Of a stretch of DNA of 64,000 nucleotides, positions 24,897 through 36,706 are shown one piece after another (the first letter of the stretch is position 1; every line of letters begins with the position of its first letter). The notes below the pieces were generated by a model. That model was not told the origin of the DNA, did not search any database, and saw only the letters and a program-made list of their open reading frames with translations. The stretch comes from Ricordea florida (lineage: Eukaryota > Cnidaria > Anthozoa > Corallimorpharia > Ricordeidae): contig OX453274.1 of NCBI GenBank assembly GCA_949710005.1, positions 2,721,655 through 2,785,654 on the forward strand, given 5' to 3'. The position numbers and the translations under genes are program-made.

Positions 24897-26306
24897 TATA
24901 GATTTTTTTTGTGGGCGAAAAACAAGCACTCCTTGCGGATTTTATAGACAATTTTCAAGTAGGAAAGTTGTTTTTTTTAATTTTGTTTCGCGACAAACAA
25001 GAAATTAACTAGCACAAAAGAGTAAGCAATTAAGTATTTCTTCAACACATTTCTTATTTCGTTGATGACATCATTTTACAAAGAAATATCTGAATTATCA
25101 GTGATCAACAAGAAAAAGTCCCTATGCTCAGGTGTTCCTCAATCCCCGCAGGAACTATATTAAAAGAAGACTAAAAAATATAGCCAAGAATAAGGAGCCA
25201 CTGTGATATGTTGCTCAGTGCTCACCAAATTCCTTTAATAGAAAAGCAAAAAGAAACTTGAAAACGCGATGGATTACAGCGTAAATTTTTGTAACGTAAA
25301 CTTTTCTTAGACGTTGATTATAATTAATTCAATGGATTGAACTATTAGATCTATTAAGTGCAAATACATGTTACAATTTTTGTGTAAAACAAAGAGTCCG
25401 TGTTGTGTACGTATAATTTTGTATATTTGGGCGACCGCAATAATTAGCTGTAGTTGTAATGAGTTTAATTAGGATTTCTCTGAGCAGACTTGTACACGCG
25501 ATTTTTTGTAAACTTTATTTTCTTACCTTCGACTATCGCGGAAGTGTTACTAGACTTGCTCCAAGTCCCTTATTAGATTCACTAAGGAGAGGCGGGAGAC
25601 CACGTGATATGGAAGACACGTGCAAGTTTTAAAATCTAAATTAAATGGCGGGGGTCTTTCTCCTCAACGACATGTATTGGAGGGGGGAGGGGGAAGTGAA
25701 ATGTCCCAATTAATCCCACCGGCTACGTACATTGTCTCTTGTTTCAAACAGATGAGGTTTTTTGAAAGCCCTACTGAGTTGACCGTGGTAAAATAAAAGA
25801 GAAGTTATTTGTCATTCTACAAGCCCCCCCCCCCACCCCCCCACCGCTTCCGCCGCCTATGGCGGGGACTAGTATCGCCTGTTTTGCTGTCGGTGCAAGT
25901 GTAAGCGAACAACAAAACAAAACAAACAACGACAGAAACAGTAAAGCAGAATAAAATACGTTTTCTTTCAAATTGGAATCAAACGTAGCTTAAGTAGCAC
26001 TTAGCAACATATGACAGTGGCGCCTTATTCTTGACTATATTTTCAAGTCTTCTTTTAATATAGTTCCCGCGGGGACTGTGGAACACCTGAGCATAGCCGG
26101 GACTTTTTCTTGTTGATTACTGATAATTCAGATATTTCTTTGTAAAATGATGTCATAAATGAAATAAACAATGTGTTAAAGATATACTTTATTGCGTTCT
26201 AAATAAGCAATATGTGGTTCCGACTTGAAAACTATCTATAAAATTCGCAAGGAATGCTTTTCACTCGCCCACAAAAAAATCTATAGCATTTTCTCGACCC
26301 TCGACA
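24876..26306. mobile_element. Long inverted-repeat (foldback) element, arms ~330 bp
   Basis: The left arm 24876-25225 and right arm about 25988-26306 are reverse complements at high identity over more than 300 bp. Shared landmarks are GTCGAGGGTCGAGAAAATG, TTTTTTTGTGGGCGA, TGACATCATTTTACAAAGAA, TGCTCAGGTGTTCC and GAACTATATTAAAAGAAGAC. The ~760-bp spacer has no recognised gene; it holds a C-rich run at 25826-25847. No transposase was found. It lies upstream of RASA, whose first coding exon starts at 24288. Confidence 0.85.
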
Positions 26307-26313
26307 AAAAACT

Positions 26314-26412
26314 AGTCTCCTTCGCAGCCGTTATTAGGGTCGTCACGCAACACTCCTCCCCGGTGGGGAGGAGTGTTGCGTGACGACCCTAATAACGGCT
26401 GCGAAGGAGACT
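26314..26412. repeat. Perfect palindrome, 48-bp arms, 3-nt loop
   Basis: Arms 26314-26361 and 26365-26412 are exact complements around GGT. The arm starts AGTCCTCCTTCG-like (AGTCTCCTTCGCAGCCGTTA) and ends CACTCCTCCCC. It sits a few bases beyond the right arm of the long foldback. The exactness suggests a recent insertion or gene-conversion-maintained hairpin element. Confidence 0.9.
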
Positions 26413-27078
26413 GCAAAAAACCCAGACTCGCTAACTTACTGTTAAATGACGCTAAAGAAGAATTAATGAAACTAAAGCTGCTTTGCGGCGTAAAGAGCGG
26501 GTCCAGTTCTTTGTATTCTAGATCTATAATTGTACAGCTAGAGCCGTAGATGCAATCACACACTCCACGCATTTTTTTTTGGTTGTGGGGGCTTAGGTGG
26601 GGGGAGAAGAAGAGAACCTAGATCTCACCACCCCTACTCCGAGGGTCTCAATGGGTTGGTGACTCTCACGGCTAACAATTAATATTTTGGCTTTTTTCAC
26701 TGCTAACGGTTAATTTGTTTGAAAATTAATTTCCATTCTTTTAAAAGTTAATAATTAATTTTTATTGTTTAAAGAAGTTAAAAATTGATTTTCATGGCTT
26801 GAATTTTTTATGGTTAACATTTTTTTACGGCTAACGGTTAAATTTTTCCAATTTTTACGCCTAACGGCTAAAACGTTTTGGCCCGTTTTACGGGGTTAAC
26901 CGTTAGCCGTAAAACGGGCAAAAAAACTAGCCGTTAGTATTGAAATATTAACCGTTAAACGTAAAACAGCCAAAAATCTTAACTGTTATTGTGGGGATAG
27001 TTTCTAATGAAACTGGTGCTGCGTCGGTGGGAATTCGAAATTGAAACACAAGAAACTGGGTAAATCAAACGAGTTGAC

Positions 27079-27788
27079 CTTCATAAGCTACTCATTCTCC
27101 AAAAGAGAGCCCTTAGGCTAATGTTCTTCAGTAATCCAAGAGCTCATGCAGTCCCATTATTCTTAGAAACAAAACAGTTGCCGATATCATTCTTGCTGTT
27201 TGAGCAAATGAGTCTTTTAATGTACGACATTCATAATAATCTTGCTCCTAGTAAAATTAAGAATATGTTAAAGAAATTGTCTTTTGTTCATAGTTACCGG
27301 ACTAGATCTGTTTCTAACGAGAATTATTATGTTGAGAAAGCTAGAACTGAAAATATGAAAAAAGCCTTTTCTATCTCAGGTGCCCTGATTTGGAATAGCA
27401 TTCCACTCACCATCAAAGTCTTAAATAAAAGTCAGTTTAAAAGCAAACTAAAGAATAAACTTTTTGAAATCCTTAAGAATGAAGACGATTACATCAGAAT
27501 TTCTGATATACGAGTACAATTCTCAAAATCATAACATTGTATGTTACTCCCAATATTGACTATAGTCTGCCTCCCTGTGTCATTCTGCCTATAAACCACA
27601 CGACAAACTAGATTGCTTCTAGGTTTGTTCTGTAGACAGTATTAATTGACTTTTAAATTGTTTTTTGCTCTTTTGCCCGCCTCGAATAGCCCTCGCTAAT
27701 CGCGGGCAAAAGCTCTCTAATGTTAAATTCTTGTTTAGATCTAATGTTTAGATCAATTTAGATCAATTTAGATCAATAAAGGATTTGT
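27079..27788 (+). mobile_element. Non-LTR retrotransposon 3' end (reverse transcriptase C-terminus)
   Basis: The reading frame from about 27091 (LQKRALRLMFFSNPRAHAVP) to 27534 resembles the C-terminal tail of CR1/L2-like LINE reverse transcriptases: HSYRTRS, a basic stretch, then GALIWNSIPLTIK and a terminal KLFEILKNEDDY. Only the last ~145 residues are present, as expected from 5' truncation on insertion. The tail has three tandem GATCAATTTA units. GAGTTGA on both sides (27073-27079 and 27793-27799) looks like a target-site duplication, since the uninterrupted target repeat occurs at 60396-60408 region. Confidence 0.8.
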
Positions 27789-27843
27789 GTGTGAGTTGAT
27801 AAAGTAAGTTATACCACCGTAAGGTAAAAGGGAGGTGCTGACG

Positions 27844-27867
27844 TTTCGAGCGTTAGCCCTTCGTCCT
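27844..27867 (-). repeat. Hammerhead-core-like motif
   Basis: On the minus strand: GACGA, stem GGGC/GCTC with a TAAC loop, then GAAAC. The same string occurs at 60450-60473. The first core bases fall at the element border. Confidence 0.35.
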
Positions 27868-28496
27868 TTAACCGTTAGCCGTAAAAGTCATCACCCCATT
27901 GAGACCTTCCTAAGACGAGCTTGAAAGTAAAACTGACATTCTAGCTGAATAAGCATCAGTGAGAAGCAAGCTAGAGAGTTTTATCCCTTATATACTTTTA
28001 AAGTAAAACAATTTTCTGTTATACCAGGAACTTATGGGCTCCTGATTATACTGATCTCTGTGAGAATCCTGTATTCAATAGTTGTGGAATTACTACTATC
28101 CTTTTCCTTCATAGTGGCACCTACTCTCTTTCAATGGTCGCGTAGCTGGAGGAAATTGTGAAATCGCACCATAAGCCTTTGAACAGGTTACAACGCTTTC
28201 AACAATGCTAACTGAACAGCAGATGAAACGGTTTCAACGCTCCATTCAACAGCTGTTCAATAAACGTTGAACTCGGAATCGAATGATAAGGTATCAGGAA
28301 ATGATTAAACAAACCCTAAACGGAAACTGGTAGGGTTGTGGGATGTGGCTTGAAATGACAATGTCAAAATGTAATAAGGGTAAGTTGAAGCCACACATAT
28401 GCGCACTGAGGCGACAGTGGTAGAAGGGATAAAGCCCTGTTGTTACCAAAAAAAATGAAAAAATTGAGCTCAAAAGCCAGCAGCCAAGGACAGCTG

Positions 28497-28521
28497 TTTC
28501 GGTCTTGTTAGGCCTCATCAG
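28497..28521 (-). repeat. Hammerhead-core-like motif with intact CTGATGA
   Basis: Minus strand: CTGATGA (28515-28521), then GGCC TAACAA GACC which can pair with one mismatch, then GAAA (28497-28500) and CAGC. Both invariant core strings of the hammerhead are present. Helices I and III are not clearly closed. Confidence 0.45.
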
Positions 28522-29975
28522 CATGGCACAGCTAGCAGATGAAACGTTTTGTAATTTGTAAATGTAAATTTTTCCTTGGAATCCGTACGGACAATGCGGG
28601 GGCTGACAACTAACAAACGCTGTTTCTGGACAAAGCCAAAATTGTTCCGGGAATCTAGAGATTTTTCCGAGAATCGAGACACTTAGAAATTTTTTTCCGG
28701 GAAACACGCGATAATCCCGGGACATTGCAGAAAATAGGAACATCGATGGAAATTTAGTTCAGTTAGTTAAGACCTGGTATTGCTCAAACAGCGTTTGTTA
28801 GAGTTCTCACCCCCCCGTGAAAACGTTGCAAGATAGAAGTCATAGAACGCCTAGCTAGGGGCAAGTCTAGGGCCGACTATTCACACAACTACTGGGACAA
28901 AATAGAAGGTTTATTTCTGCCTTCTGCTCTAAACCAGAAACGGGATTTATTAAATCTATTGTATTCATCCCATCCAGTGATTTCCTATAACAATGCTAGT
29001 TGAAGAGCAACAGACAATCTTAAGTTAAGAGCTGGCAACTAAATCTTAAGAAGTAGAAAGTTGACGCCCTTAGGAGAGCTACGAGAACATGATCAATTGT
29101 CCAATCCTGGAAGCTAAGTTGCTTGACAGCGCCTTCGCTGGACTTGTAGGGTAACTTTTTTGGGATTTCATTGTCTAGCAACATAATGATAGACAGAGCT
29201 AGTCTGGAATATAATCACAACCATACAACTCTAGTCGTAAGGCTTTACGCATGTACTTGGTGAGAGGAATAACACGGATAAAAGCCGCCTTGATGATGGG
29301 GAAGATTTTATGCTTCACAACTGTGTTACGGTCCGTGTTTGCTAAGAAAACCTGGAAATCAAGAGAAAATGGAATTGAGATAAATCATATTTGTACTGCT
29401 TATACTCATTTATGGACATGGATGACACATTCTTTAATTCGCAATTTGGCTTCAGAGAGAATTATTCTACTCAACAAGCAAATTTTAGATATTCTCAACA
29501 AAATTCAAAATAATATGGATATACCTCCTGTATACCGAGTTCGAGTTCCGTACTGTAAGTTACGGACCGAGTTTTTCCTCACGAATTTATAAATCCGAGA
29601 GGAAAAAACGAACCCTATATTTCTTATGGTCTCGTTGCTTGGGGTTAATGCATTTTTCATACTACAAATCTCACACTGTTCCTCTTTTTGTTAGTTCCCG
29701 AATCTTACCAGTAAAACTGCTTTATTTTCAATTGGTTGCCTCTTCATGGTACATAATGCTGCTAATCAGAGTCGCCTTTCCTCGATTTCATTACTTTTAG
29801 ATATTTTCTTCTGAATTTAAAAATAAATCGATATAAAAGCGAATTGTATTGTGCATTGTGATTGGTTTAATACTAGGCACGCGCTGATTGGCTCCTTCAC
29901 TCACTCAATCACTTGTTCACTATCTCAGGTCACACAGCTATATACTGATGAGTTGGAATCAGTCGACCCCATCGC

Positions 29976-30005
29976 CTGAAGAAAACTAGCAGTAAGCAGT
30001 CGAAA
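29976..30005 (+). repeat. Hammerhead-core-like motif
   Basis: Plus strand: CTGAAGA, stem ACT-A-GC/GC-A-GT, then GAAACGTC. The downstream CCAGTGACTACATCGTG matches the family copy near 19480. Confidence 0.45.
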
Positions 30006-30259
30006 CGTCGCGATCAACTTCCAGTGACTACATCGTGTGGCAAAAGAAGAATTTATATTATCATCCCATTTCCACGATCAACAACAATTCATTCCTTAAC
30101 ACTCTATCTCATGTCTTTTTTATAATATTTAAAGTCGTTATTCAATATGTCACAGCCTCGGTTTACCAACTAGTGACGGATTGGCCATTGAGACGAACCC
30201 TCTGTCTCGTGTAAAAACCGTTCATTCAGTTAAAATACAACTTTGAATGAGTTCATTTA

Positions 30260-32101
30260 TCAGGGAAACTCTACCTCCAATAACCCGTCCTTCTCATAGT
30301 CTTTCCATGTTTTACCAGTCATGCTATGCGCCACCGTGTAACTTGTCGTCCACCAATCATGTAACGGATTTCCCTGTGTGGCAATACCGCTGATCAATTT
30401 TATCTTTGGTGAAAACTTTACTTGAAACCAGGGACTGTTATCTAGCACACTGCTGACCCAAGAAGCTGAGCTGCGCATTAAACGACAGTCAGCTGGTCTG
30501 AAGGTTTGCAGATTCAACCACATTCCTTCGGATGAAGCTGTAAGCTGTCGGTCAGTTATGCGACCATTTTGTATTCCTAGTGGAGGTGAGCTACAAACTA
30601 ACAAAGGATACGGTAAATAAGGAATTACGACGCTCCAAGGAATTCAAGGGACTACATTAATATTGTAAAACTAGAGTAGTTACACTCAATACACTTCCGT
30701 ACAATTCAATTAACCAATCAGAACACATATTGTTAGCATCAAGCGCGGGAAAACTTTGCAAACCAGTGGCCATTGGTCTTAATCCGATGTTTGATTGGCT
30801 GAGAAAGAGGTGCCACGTTATCTAGCCAATTACCTGTAGTTGTGTTGCAAAGCCAATGCAACTGCAAAGTTAGCGTGGTTTTTAACCTCGATTTTGGTTT
30901 GATGACCTTTATTTGAAAACAGCTCTATCGTCGACAGTTAATTGAAAAGCGCCTTTGTTATATTAACACTAAATTTCTGTAGCACTAAAAATCATTTTTA
31001 TACAAATGCACTGGCATATGGAATCAAAAAATAATAATACCAACTGACTCAAAAGATCTACCGCTACTAGACTCGGTCGTCTACCGACTGAGCTACGAGT
31101 TTAAACTGGAGTAAGTTGAGAATGATGATGAGGATAAATACCTTCACATGTGTCTCCAATGTAATCATGTTTGCATTTGCACTCGTATCCCGGAGCCCGC
31201 TGGACATTAAGACACGTCCCTTCATTTTTGCAAGGCCATTCACCTGAACATGACCCCGCGGGACGAAACAGGTGATCTAAATATAGAGCGTCCGGTGAGT
31301 ATACAAACTCCTTGCGGTACAGCGTTCGTGTGGCGTTGCTCAATTCACAAGTGCTGCTGGGGAACATGTAGTTCAAACTGTAGCATTCTGGGTCCTCGTC
31401 ACACGTGACAATACACGTCATCAAGGATTTCCCGGATGTTGTTTTAAAGACATGTCCAATGAGAGAATAGTTTTCGATGGAAGATACGCTTGTACACTTA
31501 CTCTGACCAGTTATGACTAGCGTAGCCAAAAGTGAAAATGTAGCCAGCAGGGTTTGATCAAGTCGGGTAGTTGGACCTGAAAGAGGTATAATTCTAATAT
31601 GGTGAGCAAGGAGAGAGCGAATTCACGAATTTATGGGCGGAAATGGCAAACTAATAAAAGAGCAACCCAAGCAAATCACTGCATTAATATTTCATTAAGA
31701 TTATTACTAGCGCAGCCAAAAACAGAACATTATTTGTCATAGAAGGCCAGAAGATTTGCACTAATTAACGGGAGCTTGTTTGTGATATATAGATAGCGAG
31801 CACAAAGCCCTCTTGACCTTCAAGTTCGCGCTTCGAAACAAAACATTATACCTTCCAAGATACGGATCAATAAACATTGGTATAGAATCGAAGGCATAGT
31901 ATGCTAGTTGGCCTCTACTAAAACAGTTAGACTCTCGATTTTCGTTTTGTGTGATTCAAGTTAAACAGTCAGTTCTATGCAACGTGTATCCTCAACTTCT
32001 GATTAACTCACAGAAAACTTGAACATGTAGTCTAACCGTTTAGTAGCCTTCGTTTTCTTACCTGGCGCAGTAGAAATCTTGGAAAACGGCAACCAAAGCA
32101 T
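30260..32101 (-). CDS. Secreted PAN-EGF-discoidin domain protein
   Basis: Three coding exons on the minus strand: 32062-32101, 31142-31576 and 30260-30597. Phases agree; 270 residues. A hydrophobic stretch at about 23-37 (LLATFSLLATLVITG) is a signal peptide or anchor. A PAN/apple-like domain with cysteines from C41 to about C90 follows (CIVTCDEDPECYSLNY). Next is an EGF-like domain (about 123-158) with WPCKNEGTC and CKCKHDYIGDTC. Last is an F5/8 type C (discoidin) domain from about 162 (LGIQNGRITDRQLTASS, NSPWFQVKFSPK). The discoidin domain stops about 40 residues short of the usual ~150, so a final exon may be missed at the GAG-GTAGAG site near 30270, or the gene is shortened. Such proteins act in adhesion or skeletal matrix; the role here is inferred. 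Confidence 0.85.
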
Positions 32102-33470
32102 GGCCGACAAGTTTCTATGTCATCGATCAAACGTTCTTTCTTTAGTGTTTGTATTGCATATTCATGGCCAATAGAATCATACTCAATCTGCAGGCCGCCA
32201 CTGAGTCTGTAATATGTTAAAGAGCCGCTCAGCTATTCCTTTCAGCATACATTACCAATAGAATTTTCGACGTGGCTAATCAAAGGTGCAAATAGGAATT
32301 CTTCTTTGTTTGTATAGTTTATAAATAAACGAAAGATGCTTTCTTTTAGATATCAGTTCTGTATCACTTCTTGGTAAATATTTTCTACGTCTAAAAAGGA
32401 ATAGATCTAGCTAATAATTACCCAGTTTGCCAGCTGGTTAGTTTGTGCTGTGTATAGAAAAAAAGATTAAACTATCAGGTAACGCTCTTGTTAATTTTCT
32501 CGTTATGTTTCTGGGTTTGTGTCTGTTCGAGATCTACTTGCAAAACTAGAGCGAACGTTATAACAGTTTTAAATTCACTGTCGAAAATACCGCCACGGTC
32601 TCAATCATTCACAGCGAAAGTTAAAACCAAGCCTATACTCCCCGGGTGTTACTACGCTTTCACCTGACGATAGATATTTGAAGTCTGATTAACAGTCGAA
32701 GACAAATTTGGGCAAAGAATTGTAATCGTGAGCTAATTTGTCTGTTTATTTCTGCGAACAGAGCCCGCCCGTCCATCTAGACGAATTAGAGCAGCCGTTC
32801 GTCTTAGCAGCCATAAACCGCAAGCAGTCTATTTTTTCTCCTGACTCTTTGTGCGGGGAGCGTGATGCACAAACTATCACAGTACGAGCGGCGAGTTGCG
32901 AAGCTGTGAGACGTGCGCTTTTGTCCGCGTGGAGGATCTGAGGCAAAACAAGACTGCTTAGGGTCTGGCAAAAGAGATGAGGGGCTGCCATTAAAGTCCT
33001 ATTCAATCGTAAGAGCCAGCAAAGTTATAATCATTTGCAGATATATTAAAAAATGAAAGCACCTTTTTCTCAGTTGTGGTGAGATCTGGTACCCGTTTCT
33101 CCATAGGCCCGGTAACTCACCGCGCTCGGAAAGCTCAGTACTTTATGATCGTAATGTTAACAATGGGAGTTACAATTTTGTTTGTTTTTAAGTATAAGGT
33201 AGGCAATTCTAAGTCAACTGGCACGTTGGGCTGGGTTGTACGTCAAGAAATACACAATTGATCGATTGACTTCGACCTAAAAATGGAGCTCAGGCCTCGT
33301 AAAGTTATCAAGACTTTCGAGCAACGGGTCCATAGGTTTGAACCCAAGCCCCCCGCGTTGTAGTCCTGTGCTTGCCACCTGAGCAGCTGGTTGCGTGTAC
33401 CAAACCCAAGGGCAAAACCGTCAATTTCGGTGGGCGTGCTAAAAAGCAGTCTTTCAACAAGTCTCCTTTG
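32102..33470. other. Spacer with a GC-richer segment and no firm gene
   Basis: Upstream of the PAN-EGF-discoidin gene. Between 32738 and 33006 both strands are open for 67-86 codons, because the segment is GC-richer than its surroundings; neither frame shows a known domain, and overlapping open frames argue against a gene. Confidence 0.4.
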
Positions 33471-34441
33471 TTAGGCTAATTCCTGCACACTTTGTATGCC
33501 CACGCCTGTGAAAGCTTTCGGATTTGTCTCGATACGGTACAGTTCGTCTTTCACCGGGTCCAGAGACCAGTCCGATTGGATCCTAACATACCACTCTTTA
33601 CAAGTCTGTGCTTTGTGGCGTGCTATTCCCTTATCAGTCAGCTCCATCCACTTTACACTAAAACGCCAGAAAGTCAATGACCCACGAAAAATTTTCCGGT
33701 CAGAAGAGCTATGACGCAAATGAAATTCCCTGTCGGAAAATAGAATAAAAGCTTTCTTAAGTCTTAAAAAAAGGGTCTCTGACGTTAAAATAAGACTTCA
33801 TTAGAAAAGCTATCAGATTTTACCATCTATGGTAAATTGGTGCCAGTTGCAAGGTTAACAGAGGTGAATTTTTCAAGCAGTGTAAAGCACTGTCTATGCA
33901 CAGAAATAGCTCAATTGGATGTAAGGTTTAAATAAAACACAAAACTTGGTGAAAACAATTCTGACTTTCGCTATTTGAAATTAAACGTGAAGATGGGATT
34001 AACTTTGTTTTGAGGCAATTTATTGGTAAAGATTTCAAACGTTTTCATTTTAGAGGGCATCGTGATTCATAAATAAGAAACTTGTGGCATAGCTTTTCAA
34101 CTTCGAATAAACTCTCATGATATCTGAACTGTTTTATCTTACTTAGACTCTGGGAATCCAGCTCGTAATCAATATCACAAAAGAGTAATTATGTACTGAA
34201 GATTGCAAGTAAAATGACAGATATGCATACATATTTGTACGAGTTAAATTGACCGTTCGCCATCGTCTTTTATTATGAAATTGAATGGAATTTCGTGACA
34301 ATTGATTTACGTGAAAGGTAACGGAGGAAAGTTTTGCGAAACAATAACTTACTTACGCGTCCCTGCGGCACATAAACCACAACACATTCCAAAAGTTTTA
34401 TTTCCGATACCACAAGTCACATTCATATGTGGTCCATAAAA
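33471..34441 (-). CDS. Unrecognised secreted-type protein, 3' exons
   Basis: Two exons are supported. Exon 34353-34441 (acceptor after CTCCGTCCAG, donor GTAAGT) encodes FYGPHMNVTCGIGNKTFGMC followed by CGLCAAG. Exon 33471-33729 (acceptor after TATTTTCCGACAG) encodes SDRKIFRGSLTFWRF, KWMELTDKGIARHKAQTC, EWYVRIQSDWSLDPVK and ends VGIQSVQELA. Phase 2 joins them. A possible signal exon is 34998-35051 (MLVNLVTASYVLTFATKA, phase 0) with a weak GTTTGA donor; with it the protein would be 133 residues. I do not recognise the family. The cysteine cluster and possible signal suggest a small secreted protein. Confidence 0.5.
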
Positions 34442-36706
34442 CTGGACGGAGATAACCATAAAGGAACACAAGTTATAAAATAATGTTAGCGTTTAATTGA
34501 TAAATTATATTTATTTATATAATGATAGTCTGTGAGTGTTTTAGATAATACATTATGCCTGATAGTTTATCGCAATATACCGGCGGCAAAATATTACATA
34601 ACAGGCAGATGCCAAATAAGTTTATTTTTTGCCCACGAAACTTTATATTTCTATGTACAATGTTGATGTTTTGTTAAATACGTCAGTACATCGCATACCC
34701 TAGTAACAAAATATTTTAAAACTAGAGACGTAATATCGTGGTTAACGATTAACCAAGTATCAACCAGTCGTTGGGTAAGCACATTTGCGCAATTGCTGTT
34801 GACTAAACTTATTTAATAAGCTACAAATTTGTAAATGAAGGACTTTTTTGCTGCAACACGTTTGAAGCATGTAATGTAGAGTGCAATATAAAACAATATC
34901 AGAAGTAGTAACACGTGACTCCTACGTTACATAATCTGCGCGTTGTGACCTCAAAGTCGATCTCTTAAATCATGTTTGAATCAAGGGAGCTTCAAACAGC
35001 CTTTGTGGCGAAGGTGAGAACATATGAAGCTGTCACCAGATTAACGAGCATAAAAAACGTATCTTGATTGCAGAAAATTGAAGTGGCCTGTGATTAGGAA
35101 TTGCGTTGACTTTTTGAAGGGTGTGTTGCATTGCACGATTTATAAAACGAAAAATCATCGCGAACCAATACTTGTAATTTTGATGATGTTCTTCGGAAAA
35201 GGGCAATTTTTTCCCTTTTTCCTTGTTTCTAGGTCTTGCAAGGCGAGGTCAAAGAATTCAAAGTTCAAGAAAGCGGTACGTTTTTCACAATGTTTTTTTT
35301 TCGCAGTGAAATAACTGGCCTCGCTTGATAGCAAACTCTTATATTTATTTGTTGTGTTGTTCTTGTTTTCTGTTGTGACGTACGTATCGGTGATAAAAAG
35401 ATTATTTATGTCTTTATATTATGTCGTTTTATGTCTCCACACTGCGCAAGTGAAAAAACACGGATCCGAGCGCAGTAAAAAGAGACAAGAATTCTCGAAT
35501 TACCTCTTAATGGCCCCTACGCCACGACCCTCGCTTAACATGCTTAATCTGCCATCTGTACTAAACTGTTTATGATTTCAATTAAGTAGAACGAAATGGG
35601 TTAGAAGCACTCCATGCTTCTCTAAAAGCATGGAGGCAAAGTTGGTGATATAAAAGTTCAGGTTATTTGAATTAGGTGTTACCGGAGGTGTGCACGCCAC
35701 AATAGGCAGAGCTCCAAAAAATTTTTCATCACGTAATTTACGTCATCATCAAAGGAAGCCATGTTTCAACCATTCAACCAGTTTCAACCATGTTTCAAAG
35801 TTTCAACCATTCATTCGGGCCACTCATAAAACTATAATGCAAACCACGTTGTTTGAGTCATGATAAATTGGGTTTTTGAATTCAGCCTTAGACGTCATCA
35901 AGAAAGCTTGCATTCGACTCTTCGAAATTACTTTCTTAATATTTCTTTAACCCACCATAGACATTATATCTAGGGAATCATGCCGATTTCTGCAAGTTCA
36001 GATAATTGTATGAACTCTTTCACCTTAATCTAACTGATTTGCGGATGTAAGTCAGAAAACTGTTAAAGATTATTTTTAAAACTTTTGGGGTTCAAAACAG
36101 AAAATGTTTGTATCGATGGAGCAGAACTAGACGTCATACTGCCCATTGTACATTTGTTAACGAGTTGACTAAGAAATAAAACGAACAATCATCTTCCCTG
36201 TTGATAATTTATTTGTAAAAGCTCCTTAACTGATAAGTTTTTCCATAACATTGGCGCTATAAGGGGGCTATATCAATGAAATTTTTCTGACTTTGTTAAA
36301 TATTCCGAAATTGTAACTACGCAATTCTTTTTCCTTCCAATTTAATCTGCAAAACCCAAAAGGAAGTCATTGGAATGTTTGAAGAAAGGCTTTTAAAGCG
36401 ACACTTCATTTTTGCCCTGTAATTTTCTGGTAGACACAAAGACCTAATTTGAAACAACAAATGTGACCTAAATTCTTTAAAATCTGCAATCCACTTTCAT
36501 TCTTGCCACCCACAACCAAGGACAACGAAAATAGTCGATTGCAGCCTTCAAATTGCTTTACAACAATTCTAGGCTTCAGGCTTTTCGGCGAGGGAAATAC
36601 TTGGGCTTTACACGGATTTAATTCGTGGTACAACTCTGTAAATTTTATGTTTGTCTTGTATTCTTTAATCTGTGACAGCTTCTAACAACTTTGTGCATCA
36701 AAAACG
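34442..36706. other. Intergenic, upstream of the SLC16 gene
   Basis: Apart from the possible signal exon noted at 34998-35051, I see no gene. A short duplication AACCATTCAACCAGTTTCAA lies near 35765-35815, and GCATGG repeats occur near 35612-35632. The 5' UTR and promoter of the transporter at 36707 should lie at the right end. Confidence 0.5.

Larger units (their letters stand above)
26638..27912. mobile_element. Composite TIR element with CTAACGGTTAA repeats
   Basis: The left end GGTCTCAATGGGTTGGTGAC is mirrored by CATCACCCCATTGAGACC at 27888-27905. Next to each end comes CGGCTAACGGTTAA-type sequence. The left half holds several degenerate copies of ACGGCTAACGGTTAA in both orientations (26700-26990). 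Two other repeats are nested inside: a repeat with the GACGTTTCGAGCGTTAGCCC motif (27001-27869) and, inside that, a LINE 3' end. Confidence 0.7.
27913..30259. other. Gene-poor stretch
   Basis: No host gene is supported here. The reading frame at 29251-29592 (113 codons) has no recognised motif and contains the GTACTGTAAGTTACGGACCG string found in repeat-like surroundings. Repeat pieces lie at 28490-28560 and 29960-30050. Paired CTGATTGG-type motifs lie near 29858 and 29887. Confidence 0.5.

Noticed and set aside
27121-27534. Host gene of 137 residues
   Set aside because: The peptide matches the C-terminal tail of LINE reverse transcriptases and is bounded by a likely target-site duplication.
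32738-33006. Overlapping 67- and 86-codon frames
   Set aside because: Both strands are open over the same GC-richer segment, no domain is recognised, and no splice context supports either.
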